DNA of 64,000 nucleotides from assembly GCA_963578105.1 (NCBI GenBank), contig CAUZBP010000014.1, positions 1 through 64,000 of the forward strand. The letters run 5' to 3'. A model generated the notes under the pieces. That model saw nothing but the letters and a program-made list of their open reading frames with translations, was not told the origin of the DNA and searched no databases. A program made the translations under genes and the position numbers. This document shows, one piece after another, positions 45,771 through 55,041 of this stretch (positions within the stretch are counted from its first letter, which is position 1; each line of letters opens with the position of its first letter). Source of the DNA: GCA-2718815 sp963578105. GTDB taxonomy: Bacteria > Planctomycetota > Planctomycetia > Pirellulales > Pirellulaceae.

Positions 45771-46415
45771 CTAGAACAAGTCTAACCGAGGTAGGTGACG
45801 CTCAGGAGAACCAAACACCATCCTACAACTTGAAACATTTCGCAACACGGCAGTATTGGCACTGATCACACTCTGTTTTCCAATTCTCGTCCCAGGTCCA
45901 ATCGTCGCATGCGTCCCTACAAAAACATCGCTTTCGAGCACACCAAATCCATTGACCGTTGCATAAGGTGAGAGCAGGCTGTAAGCGCCAACTTGCCCGT
46001 CATGGCCGACCGATGCATATAAACTCAAATGCACAAAATCTTTGATCGAGGCGCCATTTGAAATTGTGGCATACGGGTAGACGACGGCTCCTTCTCCCAG
46101 TTCTGCCGACTCAAAAATCGTCGCCGTTGGATGAATTAACGAAACGAATTGAGCCTGCCTTGATTTCAATGCTTCAACGACACGACGGCGAACCTGCACA
46201 TTCCCAATGGCCAGAATGAAACGTTCTTCGCTATCAGGCTGATGGGATTCCGGGTCACCCAGAATGGGAACATCCAGGCCGTAAGAAGATAGATCAACCG
46301 ACTCGTGTGCCAGAAAGCCCTTCAGCCGATATTCCTTGCGATCCAAACAGTCCCAGAGAAGCCCCACCGCTTCACGTCCAAAACCACCGGCTCCAATGAT
46401 CACAAGATCCTTCAT
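45771..46415 (-). CDS. PglD/NeuD-like sugar O/N-acyltransferase
   Basis: The 214-residue protein starts KDLVIIGAGGFGREAVGLLWD, the small Rossmann-like N-domain of PglD-type enzymes. It continues into a left-handed beta helix of hexapeptide repeats (FVSLIHPTATIFESAELGEGAVVYPYATI..., VFVGTHATIGPGTRIG). The His in LSLYASVGHDGQVG is the likely general base. These enzymes acetylate amino or hydroxy groups on nucleotide-linked sugars. The gene overlaps the upstream SDR-fusion gene by 4 bp, so both are translated together and may act on the same sugar. Confidence 0.88.
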   Translation of the reverse strand: MKDLVIIGAGGFGREAVGLLWDCLDRKEYRLKGFLAHESVDLSSYGLDVPILGDPESHQPDSEERFILAIGNVQVRRRVVEALKSRQAQFVSLIHPTATIFESAELGEGAVVYPYATISNGASIKDFVHLSLYASVGHDGQVGAYSLLSPYATVNGFGVLESDVFVGTHATIGPGTRIGKQSVISANTAVLRNVSSCRMVFGSPERHLPRLDLF

Positions 46416-47983
46416 CTGATTTCGTCGGCTTCATTCTCAGAGAAATCTCGTATCAGTTCTCGCGCCCAATGGTGTCGGTCCAGGTTCGAAGTTCCTTCGC
46501 GGAGCAAAAATTCAACATTGCTATATCGCACATCGCGGTAATCAGTAATCTCGCCGTTGATAATCGCTTCCAGAACCTGTTCGATCCCCTGTTCAACCGT
46601 CCAGGCAGGCCGGAATCCCAATCGATCCCTGATTTTTCGAAAGTCGACGCGATAGTTACGGTGATCCAGGTTAGTATTCGACACATCGACGGTCGCTCCA
46701 ATCACCTGCTGCTGCACGCGTTCACCAATTTCAGAAATAGTGTAATTCTGCTCGTTGGACCCCACATTGAAAATCTGACGGGCAACCAAATCGGTGGGCG
46801 CCTCCAGGGTAATGACGATAGATTCAGCCGCATCATCAACATGGACAAATGGACGCCATTGATCACCGCCATGAATCGTTATCTCACCATCTATCTTAGC
46901 TTTGGCCGTCAGCAAATTCACTACGAGGTCAAAACGCGTTCGCCCGGACAGGCCGTAAATCGTGGCGAACCGCAAAATCGTCGTCAAAAACTGTGTATCA
47001 GACATGTCTAACAACAGTTTCTCTGAAGCTGCCTTGGTTACGCCATACAAAGAAACTGGCTTGACCAGGGAGTGCTCATCCAGTATTTCTTCACACGCCC
47101 CGTAAACGGAACATGTACTGGCAAACATCAAACGTTCGACTCCGGCTGCTCTAGCGAGTTCAGCGATCATTCGCGTTGCCGAAAGATTGACATCAATGGT
47201 CAAATTTTCGTCTAAATTACAAGCTGGGTCTCCGACGATAGCTCCCAGATGCACTACCGAATCGACACCGCGCATCGCTGCCACTACGTTTTCCACGTGA
47301 CGAAAATCGCCCTCCAGCACTTCCAAGCCGGGATGATCGACGAAAGGTTGAATCGGTCCGTCACCATAGATCAAGGCGTCTAGCAAACGCACTTGATATC
47401 CACGTTCCAGCAACTTTGGCAAGAGTGCCGACCCAATATAGCCGGCACCACCAATCACCAAGACATGGCGTTCACCTGAAACTGCAATCCTTCCACGGGC
47501 CTCTCGCTCAGGTCTTACAAATCGTTCCCAGAGTTGGGTCCACACCCGGGCACCGATGAGCAGGCTGGCGCTGAAGGCCCAGGCAATCACCAATGCCGTG
47601 CGAGGATAGAAGATCGAGCTATGCAGGAACGAGGACAGGAACCCGTAAACAATATAAGCCAGGGAAACCGCTTGAAAGACAACGAGTGCTTTGTACCGTC
47701 CCTGGTAATACCGACCGTAGGTATAAAAACCAAATCCGTGAAAAATGACGAGTGAGATCGCACTCAACAGCAGAGTGCCGACACTACAATAGCGATAGAA
47801 GTAGTCGCGAGAATATTCGCCGATCGTATTGTCGCTGATGTCTTGAAAGGCCACCAAAACGAACAACCGTACGCCCAGGGCGGCAATCAACGCCACCTGC
47901 AGAATGGCAGCATCAGCAGCCATCCGGATCAGGGTCGCCGGAGTAATACGAAACAGACTTGTGTGAAATAAAAAAATTTTCAT
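46412..47983 (-). CDS. membrane-anchored NAD-dependent epimerase/dehydratase
   Basis: The gene encodes 523 residues from ATG 47983; a GTG start at 48016 is possible. The first ~150 residues have four hydrophobic segments, as in the membrane part of CapD/WbpM dehydratases. The rest is an extended SDR: GGAGYIG near 177, YGVTKAASE near 310, and STCSVYGACEEIL. Unlike true CapD/WbpM, the SDR part looks like the single-domain UDP-sugar epimerase type (HLGAIVGDPACNLDE, FNVGSNEQNYTISEIGERV). This is an unusual combination. It probably alters a sugar at the membrane before acylation by the downstream gene. Confidence 0.82.
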   Translation of the reverse strand: MKIFLFHTSLFRITPATLIRMAADAAILQVALIAALGVRLFVLVAFQDISDNTIGEYSRDYFYRYCSVGTLLLSAISLVIFHGFGFYTYGRYYQGRYKALVVFQAVSLAYIVYGFLSSFLHSSIFYPRTALVIAWAFSASLLIGARVWTQLWERFVRPEREARGRIAVSGERHVLVIGGAGYIGSALLPKLLERGYQVRLLDALIYGDGPIQPFVDHPGLEVLEGDFRHVENVVAAMRGVDSVVHLGAIVGDPACNLDENLTIDVNLSATRMIAELARAAGVERLMFASTCSVYGACEEILDEHSLVKPVSLYGVTKAASEKLLLDMSDTQFLTTILRFATIYGLSGRTRFDLVVNLLTAKAKIDGEITIHGGDQWRPFVHVDDAAESIVITLEAPTDLVARQIFNVGSNEQNYTISEIGERVQQQVIGATVDVSNTNLDHRNYRVDFRKIRDRLGFRPAWTVEQGIEQVLEAIINGEITDYRDVRYSNVEFLLREGTSNLDRHHWARELIRDFSENEADEIR

Positions 47984-48484
47984 GCGAAACAAAAACGGCG
48001 AATAACTGGGGGACACCCCGCGCTCAATCCGCTAAACCTTTTCGATAATTTCATTATGACTACAATTTTAAATTGATCCAGGTTCCGGGATCTTTCCTCT
48101 GCAATTTCAAAATGAATTTTGCACATCATGAGGAACACTCATATTGATCATTCCGATTGTTCGCAATAAGTCACCTGCGGACAATCGCAGCTAGCAGTCC
48201 AGGCTGGTTAATCTCATGAGAAAAGACCTCCGACCGCTCCTCGGATCGAAAATTTCAGTCAGGACACTTTGTGCTTGATTAAACTTCCCGACTGGTGCGA
48301 GTCGGACAATCCACGCTGCAAGGACAGTGTTTTTCAGACCACGTGCCACGTCCCCCGCACGAGTCCCTTGAAACGTAAACTGCACTTTCTGCAACGACAT
48401 TTTTCCTGGAACACAGTGTTCCCCCAGATAGGTCAGGGAAAGCACCTAACTTTCGGCATGCAGACCACCTCGCGTGTGATCCGT
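47984..48484 (-). other. intergenic with one doubtful small ORF (48191-48400)
   Basis: A 69-codon minus-strand ORF from ATG 48400 with AGGAAAA just upstream reads QKVQFTFQGTRAGDV ... VRLAPVGKFNQAQSVLTEIF and might be a small protein. It lies directly after the carbamoyltransferase gene. Evidence is weak. Otherwise nothing is recognised. Confidence 0.25.
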
Positions 48485-50227
48485 TCAACCTTCCGCCGCC
48501 GACTTCTTACAGACAAACGGCCCCACTACGAGTGTGTCCATTTTCGTCCGTTGAAAGCAGTCGATCGCTTCGGAGGGCTGACAGACAATGGGCTCGTTCT
48601 CATTGAAGCTTGTATTGAGAATGATGGGAATGCCCGTGAGTCCCTCAAACTTTTTAATCAAATCGTAGTACAACGGGTTTTCCTCATGCGTGAGGGTCTG
48701 CAGTCTGCCCGTGTTGTCCACGTGGTTGACAGCCACCAGTTTCTCTCGCCACTCTGGCCTGATTTTGTAGACATGCAACATGAAGGGTGAAGGATGCGTG
48801 TGTTCAAAAATCTCTGCCTGCCGTTCCTGTATCACGGTTGGAGCAAATGGACGAAACGGCTCGCGGTGTTTAATACGTGCGTTGAGCACGTCTTTCATGT
48901 CCGTCAGACCGGGGTGGGCCAGGATCGATCGATTTCCCAACGCCCGTGGACCCCATTCCATACGCCCTTGAAACCATCCAACCACGTTTCCCTGCGAAAT
49001 CTGCTGGGCCGTTTCGTTCAGTAACGATTCGCGTTCATAACGTACATAGGATACTCCTTTGGCCTCTAATTCGTGCCGTATTTCCTGTTCGCTGTATTCC
49101 GGCCCCAAGTAGGCGTCTCGCATTTCAACACGCTGTTGACCGCCGAGAATTGCATGGCTCACATAAAGCGCCGCCCCCAAGGAAAGTCCGTCGTCACCGG
49201 CAGCGGGCTGAATACAGGTTTGCCGGAAGGGCGTCTCGTCAAACATTTTTCCATTCGCCACGCTGTTGAGCACGCACCCTCCGGCCATTGCGATTCTTTC
49301 GCAGGGCACTTTGCGGTGCAAAATGTTCAAGAGATGCATGTACCCTTTTTCAAAGACCCGTTGCAAACCAAAGGCCAGGTCCTGATCACGTTGAGAAATT
49401 TCCGTATAGGGATCGCGTGGGTCCCCGAACAGTTCACACACATAATCCGAATAATGCCGATGGAGATCAATCTGTCCTTTTTCATTAATCGACATTCCCT
49501 GATTCTCACCGAATGGCTGGAAGTACCGCGGATTAAGTTCCATTCCATTTTCAGTCAGCACTACCATCTTCTCAAAATGGTCGTGATAGGTGTCCTGTCC
49601 CAACGGAGCCAGGCCCATGACTTTTCCCTCATCGCCGTATCTGTCGTATCCGATGAACTCACAGATCATCGTGTACAGCGAACCCAAGGAATGCGGTACA
49701 TGGACGCGGTGTTTGATTGAAATCTGGTTTCCCTGACAATGGCTCAACATGCATGTCACAAAATCACCCGATCCGTCGAGTGTAAACCCGGCCGCCTCCT
49801 CCCAATCTGAAACAAAATAGGCGCTTGCTGTATGGGCCAGATGGTGTTCAATGTTGTGCTGTTCAAACTTCAGTTGTGAAGGATCCACGTCGAAATCACG
49901 AGCCAGCTGTGACTTGAGGTCGTCCAGCCCGCTTCGCCTGGACTTAATGCGGGCCAAATTCAAGAGTTTCGAGGGGTTGGCCAGGGCGTACTGAAGTTTC
50001 TTTCCCAGATTCGCTGAAGAGTCACGGCCGACGGCAACGTTGTCAACATCGCCTATTTCCAGGCCTGCCATCTCTAAACACTTACCAATCGCCAAGGTCG
50101 GGAAGCCCGCGTAATACTTCACTCGGTTCAAACGTTCTTCTGCGATGGCCGCCACGGGCTTGCCATCGATCACCAAAGCGGCAGAAGAACCAGCATGAAG
50201 TGCATTAATGCCTAGAATTACGCTCAT
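48485..50227 (-). CDS. carbamoyltransferase (NodU/TobZ family), divergent copy
   Basis: The 580-residue protein has the two-domain NodU/CmcH/TobZ layout. The Kae1-like N-domain has ILGINALHAGSSAALVIDG, the metal-binding HHLAHTASAYFVS and FTLDGSGDFVTCML. It continues with YDRYGDEGKVMGLAPLG and AMAGGCVLNSVANGKMF. The C-domain has GRMEWGPRALGNRSILA and the family ending ILNTSFNENEPIVCQPSEAI. It transfers a carbamoyl group from carbamoyl phosphate, via carbamoyl-AMP, to a sugar hydroxyl. It is more distant from the other two copies in this window than they are from each other. Confidence 0.92.
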   Translation of the reverse strand: MSVILGINALHAGSSAALVIDGKPVAAIAEERLNRVKYYAGFPTLAIGKCLEMAGLEIGDVDNVAVGRDSSANLGKKLQYALANPSKLLNLARIKSRRSGLDDLKSQLARDFDVDPSQLKFEQHNIEHHLAHTASAYFVSDWEEAAGFTLDGSGDFVTCMLSHCQGNQISIKHRVHVPHSLGSLYTMICEFIGYDRYGDEGKVMGLAPLGQDTYHDHFEKMVVLTENGMELNPRYFQPFGENQGMSINEKGQIDLHRHYSDYVCELFGDPRDPYTEISQRDQDLAFGLQRVFEKGYMHLLNILHRKVPCERIAMAGGCVLNSVANGKMFDETPFRQTCIQPAAGDDGLSLGAALYVSHAILGGQQRVEMRDAYLGPEYSEQEIRHELEAKGVSYVRYERESLLNETAQQISQGNVVGWFQGRMEWGPRALGNRSILAHPGLTDMKDVLNARIKHREPFRPFAPTVIQERQAEIFEHTHPSPFMLHVYKIRPEWREKLVAVNHVDNTGRLQTLTHEENPLYYDLIKKFEGLTGIPIILNTSFNENEPIVCQPSEAIDCFQRTKMDTLVVGPFVCKKSAAEG

Positions 50228-50652
50228 GGTGATAAATCTTCGAGGTTACTGAAATTCTTTCCGTAGAAAACTATTCGAATCAACCGGCCTCGATGAACAA
50301 TCCAATTTGTCAGAAAGGAACGGAAATTCCAAGTTCCCGGTGTTCGGATTGCTTGGGAGAGTGGTGCCGCAGTTGACGATCGTACGACGGATGAAGATTC
50401 GAACTGTCGTGAGGAGCAAAGGGCCCCGAGAGCAGATTCGCTTGTTTACCGTGCCATCGCACGACATTCGAACATACCAGCTAACGGAAACCCACTGGAA
50501 GACGTCCGGCAGCATTCTTGCACTGCCGTTTTCATCTTCACACAGCAACTTCTCCCGGGCGTGTGCCGGGGCATCTTTGACTCCAGAAGTTGTGTTGCAC
50601 AACAGACCCTCTGAAACGTGCGACAAACTTCCACAGGCAGGAACCGGAACCT
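50228..50652. other. intergenic, nothing recognised
   Basis: About 425 bp between the divergent carbamoyltransferase and the small acidic protein gene. The ORFs here, including a plus-strand one that crosses into the next gene, have no ribosome site or protein-like composition. Confidence 0.35.
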
Positions 50653-50997
50653 TTAAAACATCACGTAGACGAAGGGAGAAACATCATCATCGTCCTCGGA
50701 CTCGCGATAAAGATCTCGGGCCAGATTCGCGAGTGATTTTTTCAACTCGAGCAACACAGCATCCTGCTGATCCCGCCACAAGTCCCGCAACTCCTGCTCC
50801 AGTTGATCCACGTCAAAAGAAAAGACCTCCGGCCCTTCATCAACATAGGGTACGTACCAGGAACTCTCGTTGTCACTGAACTCCAAAGCCAGCAGTTGAA
50901 TATCGTTTTCTCGTAATTTCTCAGCGATCGGAACGAGTTGTTGTTTGAAAAAATCCTCCAGGCGTGCATCATCTTGAGTCGGATCAGTCAAGCTCAT
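50653..50997 (-). CDS. small acidic protein coupled to a carbamoyltransferase
   Basis: The gene encodes 114 residues from ATG 50997, with GGAGG 7 bases upstream. It begins inside the end of the carbamoyltransferase gene (14-bp overlap). It contains ARLEDFFKQQLVPIAEKLRE, DNESSWYVPYVDEGPEVFSF and QLEQELRDLWRDQQDAVLLEL, and ends in an acidic stretch (ESEDDDDVSPFVYVMF). It has no signal peptide and is likely all-helical and cytoplasmic. The tight overlap suggests a partner role with the carbamoyltransferase, but no family is recognised. Confidence 0.7.
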   Translation of the reverse strand: MSLTDPTQDDARLEDFFKQQLVPIAEKLRENDIQLLALEFSDNESSWYVPYVDEGPEVFSFDVDQLEQELRDLWRDQQDAVLLELKKSLANLARDLYRESEDDDDVSPFVYVMF

Positions 50998-52822
50998 ATC
51001 GTTTCCTCCAGTTCTCCTCCTCTTCCCAATGCGGTTGTTCCTTCTTAAAAAGAAGGCAATCTTCAAGCACTAACAAATCCATTTCCGTCCGCATAAAACA
51101 ACGGTAAGCGTCCTGGGGACTGCAAACAATCGGTTCACCACGGACATTGAAGGATGTGTTGACGATCGCACTGCATCCTGTGCGTTCACGGAAGGCTTCA
51201 ACCACATCGTAGTAAGCAGGACAATCGTCTCGCAAAATGGTTTGCACTCGGGCACTGTAGTCGACATGTGTAATGGCTGGCACATCGCTTCGAGGCTGTT
51301 GAACAACCTCTAACAAATCGTCATTTCCCTGATTAAAGTGGGTAAGATCCATCTCCAGTCGACGCTCTTCCCTCACTGGAGCAACCAGCAACATGTAAGG
51401 ACTTTCTCCTTCCATTTCAAAGTATTTCGAGCAGTCTTCAGCCAACACGGTTGGTGCAAAAGGGCGGAACGATTCTCGATACTTGATCTTAAGATTCATG
51501 AGCACCTGTGTATCTGTCCGCCGCGGGTCGCCCAGGATGGAGCGCGCCCCTAGTGATCGGGGTCCAAATTCCATGCGACCTGCCAAATGTCCCACCACTT
51601 TGCCTTCAGACAAGGCCTGGGCGATCCTTTGAGCGCGTTGCTGCGAGTCTTCAACGGCTTCATAAGGGTAGCCTCCTCGTTCTAAAAAAGCACGCACCTC
51701 GGATTTGGAAAAGGAAGGTCCCAGGTAACTGCCCTGTTGCGAATCACGCCCCCGGGAATTCATCTTCCGGGGGACGTTGAAATGGCGATAGGAAGCCACC
51801 AGGGCGGCACCGAGCGCTCCACCGGCGTCCCCTGCAGCCGGCTGAATCCACAATTCGTCAAACAGTTTCTTCCGCCGTAAAACACCATTCGCAACGCAGT
51901 TTAAAGCCACGCCGCCGGCCATCACAAGGTTGCGTTTCCCTGTCAACTCCCGCGCATGCCTGGCCAATCCCAACAGCACTTTTTCAGTGACTTTCTGAAT
52001 CGATGAGGCCAGGTCCATCTCACGGCGAGTGATTCGAGATTCTGCCGGGCGAGGCGGGCCACCGAACAACTCGCTAAATCGTTCATTCGTCATACGATTC
52101 GAATCGAGATAGCCGAAATATTCCAGATTCAACCGGAACGAACCATCTGGTTTTCTGTGCAGAAGATGCTCCTCGATCAAGTCGACGTATCGCGGTTCCC
52201 CGTAGGGGGCCAGGCCCATCAACTTGTATTCACCCGAGTTGACTTTGAAACCGCAAAAATAGGTGAACGCACTGTAGAGCAGGCCCAAGGAGTGTGGATA
52301 CCGGATCTCTTTCAAAATCTGAATCTCACTTCCCGATCCTTGTGCAATGCTGGTCGTTGCCCATTCGCCGACTCCGTCAATTGTCAGAATTGCAGCCTCG
52401 TCAAAAGGAGACGGATAAAATGCCGATGCTGCGTGGGCCAGGTGGTGCCTTGTAAACATGACAGGAACGTTCGGACCTAACACCTTCCTGATGAATCGTT
52501 CCACGTGAACCTTGACTCCCAGCACCGATGGGGCGGCCTTCAGCCATTGTTGCTTCCCTCGCGGTGCGACCGTCAATAACGACTTGATCACACGATCAAG
52601 TGTAAGCAGAGGATGATCATAAAAGACCACAGCATCCAAGTCGCTTGTCTCAATAAAAGCCTCTCCCAAACAATAGTTGATGGCTTGTTGTGGGAAACGC
52701 GGGTCATGTTTCCGGCGTGAAAAACGCTCCTCTTGGGCAGCAGCCACGATTTCACCATTGCTGACAATTGCAGCGGCCGAGTCGTGATAAAAACCGGAAA
52801 TACCCAGTACGTGGACCGTCAT
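50984..52822 (-). CDS. carbamoyltransferase (NodU/TobZ family)
   Basis: The 612-residue enzyme begins HVLGISGFYHDSAAAIVSNGE, with AAQEERFSRRKHD and the metal-binding HHLAHAASAFYPSPFDEAA. LTIDGVGEWATTSI, VNSGEYKLMGLAPYGEP, VMAGGVALNCVANGVLR and the C-domain GRMEFGPRSLGARSILGDPR follow. The end, NTSFNVRGEPIVCSPQDAYRCF, matches the family. It is clearly paralogous to the copy at 61991. It starts directly after the stop of the SGNH-like gene (TGAATG junction) and overlaps the next small gene, forming a three-gene operon. Confidence 0.93.
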   Translation of the reverse strand: MTVHVLGISGFYHDSAAAIVSNGEIVAAAQEERFSRRKHDPRFPQQAINYCLGEAFIETSDLDAVVFYDHPLLTLDRVIKSLLTVAPRGKQQWLKAAPSVLGVKVHVERFIRKVLGPNVPVMFTRHHLAHAASAFYPSPFDEAAILTIDGVGEWATTSIAQGSGSEIQILKEIRYPHSLGLLYSAFTYFCGFKVNSGEYKLMGLAPYGEPRYVDLIEEHLLHRKPDGSFRLNLEYFGYLDSNRMTNERFSELFGGPPRPAESRITRREMDLASSIQKVTEKVLLGLARHARELTGKRNLVMAGGVALNCVANGVLRRKKLFDELWIQPAAGDAGGALGAALVASYRHFNVPRKMNSRGRDSQQGSYLGPSFSKSEVRAFLERGGYPYEAVEDSQQRAQRIAQALSEGKVVGHLAGRMEFGPRSLGARSILGDPRRTDTQVLMNLKIKYRESFRPFAPTVLAEDCSKYFEMEGESPYMLLVAPVREERRLEMDLTHFNQGNDDLLEVVQQPRSDVPAITHVDYSARVQTILRDDCPAYYDVVEAFRERTGCSAIVNTSFNVRGEPIVCSPQDAYRCFMRTEMDLLVLEDCLLFKKEQPHWEEEENWRKRYELD

Positions 52823-53824
52823 TCATCGTCCCCCTTGATGCAAGAAAGACTGGATACAAGGCTTCAAGGAATCGGCCAGCAATTGATGACTAAGCGGCGT
52901 CGGGTGGATGTCACTCGGAAAACGGAATTTGCGCCGTGTACTGTCTGGCACCTGACAATAATCGGGGAGGGGATCGTGAATCACGGCACCTGTTTCGGTT
53001 CCTAATTCTCGAAATCGAGCTTGGTAGGCTGTGGGATCACAAGTCTCTTCAACATGCTGGTAAAGTGGAAGAGGGCAGACGATCACGGGAGACGAACATT
53101 CTGATATCCATTGGCTCAAAATTGCCTTGGTGAGTATCCAATCAGGATGCTCAGCAGATTCATAGGCCGGCAGGGGTTGATACCGGGACCAACGCTGCAC
53201 CACGTCTCGGGCCCTGGAACCCAGGGTGTTAACCGTTTGTCTAAACCAGGCAAAATTCCCACCCTGGTCGACGTGTTGTAACTCTTCGGGCGGTAAATGA
53301 TCCTCCGGAACAGGTTCTTTTGGCACCGGCTCGTGGTAGCGTACCAATTTGCGGTCAGATTCCAAGCAAAAGTAGGGCTTTGCATAGACGATCCGCTTTC
53401 CTGTCGCATCAAGATACACCCGATACCGCGCCGCAACCCGACGGATGTTTTCGACCAGCACCGCGATCAGAACGAGGTCACATTCAATTTCCGCTGCCAA
53501 CTCCCGGTAGATCACATATTGCTGATCAGTACCCGTTCCCGAAAGGCCATAATTAAAAATTTCAATCCCCGTAAAATGGGACTCCAGCAAGTCACTGTAA
53601 CGGGCACTGTTACTCACGCCATCAGCCGCGGTGAATGAATCGCCAAACAGGAGAATTCGAAACACTCCCGCTGGCTTCTGGCGTTCAAATTCACGGCTGG
53701 AACGAAAGCCTGCTTGGTTGGCCTGGACCAAGTACCCTCCTCCCTCATGCGCAACCCGGGTTTTCAGGCCTGGTATGAACGTGTAGCCAATCTGAGGGTG
53801 ATATTGGAAAAGTTGTCTATTCAT
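52823..53824 (-). CDS. SGNH/GDSL hydrolase-like protein
   Basis: The gene encodes 333 residues from ATG 53824. The nucleophile block is RILLFGDSFTAADGVSN, followed by a block II-like NYGLSGTGTDQQYVIY and a C-terminal Asp/His pair in SDIHPTPLSHQLLA. This fits the SGNH fold, which includes sugar O-acetyl esterases and acetyltransferase-linked domains. No signal peptide is seen. It abuts the carbamoyltransferase with no gap, so it may edit or transfer acyl groups on the same sugar. Confidence 0.78.
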   Translation of the reverse strand: MNRQLFQYHPQIGYTFIPGLKTRVAHEGGGYLVQANQAGFRSSREFERQKPAGVFRILLFGDSFTAADGVSNSARYSDLLESHFTGIEIFNYGLSGTGTDQQYVIYRELAAEIECDLVLIAVLVENIRRVAARYRVYLDATGKRIVYAKPYFCLESDRKLVRYHEPVPKEPVPEDHLPPEELQHVDQGGNFAWFRQTVNTLGSRARDVVQRWSRYQPLPAYESAEHPDWILTKAILSQWISECSSPVIVCPLPLYQHVEETCDPTAYQARFRELGTETGAVIHDPLPDYCQVPDSTRRKFRFPSDIHPTPLSHQLLADSLKPCIQSFLHQGGR

Positions 53825-55041
53825 CGTGCAGATCAAACGCCACTAGGTTGGCACGTGACCAACAGGGAAGTGCATGTCGCGCAACCTAACACATGTTTAA
53901 AACCTGCGTCAAGTTAGAGGGCTCGCTACGATACCACATCATCCGGCCCAATGTTGAATTTACTAACCCGTGTCACTCCGGTTACAAACCTATCGTCGTC
54001 AGCCAAGGATTCAGGACCCGTCGCTAACAGATAAGAAACACCAAAATTCCGGACCGAAACCTGCCGTCTCGAGGACACTACTCCGTCGGCTGATCGCTTT
54101 CATTTTTCAATCTGGATCAACAGCAACAGGATCGTCTTCGACTTTCTACTGTGGCAACCGTGATTCTCACGTGGGCGCACAGCGGCAGCCCGCTCATTAG
54201 GTAATCGACCACGGACGTTTCCTCGCGACAGGTGAATTGCTCCTTGCGTTCCGGTTTCCACAATCTGTCGTTGAATTCCGGCGCACAAACAGCACTCGAG
54301 TCCGGTGAGGCCATTGCTCGTCGAAAGATACGACGGAGTCAAAACCTCGCTGTACGGCCGTTATCATCCATGCACCGGATGAACGCCTGACAAATCATGA
54401 CAAAGTAAATGAAAAGGACGCTGTCACCCTCTGTGCTGGGCTGAATGGTACACCTCTGACGAGTAAATGAAGCTTGCCTCGCCTATTACAGGGACGCTTC
54501 ATCGTTCTTGCTCGCAGCGATGTTGCAGAAAAACTCGTTATCCACATTTCCGGATGAACCCGCAGGCCTAAATGAACGTAGTAACCCAATGTATGGTGTT
54601 GTCGACTTTTTGAGACTCTATTGACACCTATTTCAATTGCTCAGCGGGTTGCAGGAGTTGGCCTTTAGTGCAATCCAGCCAAAACTTCACTTTCCAAAGG
54701 TCGCTACCAATAATAGTTGACCTCCAATACGACCGTGACAATTGGATCACCTTACCCCATCTCCTTGACCATTTCAGTTCCTCTTGTTTAAATAAACCGC
54801 GGGCGCCGGTCGTAAAGAAAACACGACACCCATGAGGGTGCTATGATTTGGTACTAGTCGACATAAAGTCAAACCTGCTTCGTCCCCGGAGAAGATTTTC
54901 TTATATCTCCAACGACAGAAGACGAACACGGGTTTAAATTGACGAACGTTCTGCGCCAAATCGTTTAATTCTCTAACCCACCGTTCTCTTCAACTCAAAG
55001 GATTAAACGGGTCGCTTGCAACAAATAATTGACCTGAACTC
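53825..55041. other. long intergenic region, no gene recognised
   Basis: About 1.2 kb separates divergent genes. All ORFs are short (up to ~80 codons), without ribosome sites and with Cys/Arg/Ser-rich composition. A TTGACA at 54621 has no matching -10 box. The length suggests either control regions, a lost gene or an unrecognised RNA. Confidence 0.35.

Noticed and set aside
50307..50879. A 190-codon plus-strand ORF
   Set aside because: It overlaps the well-supported small acidic protein gene antisense and has no ribosome site or family.
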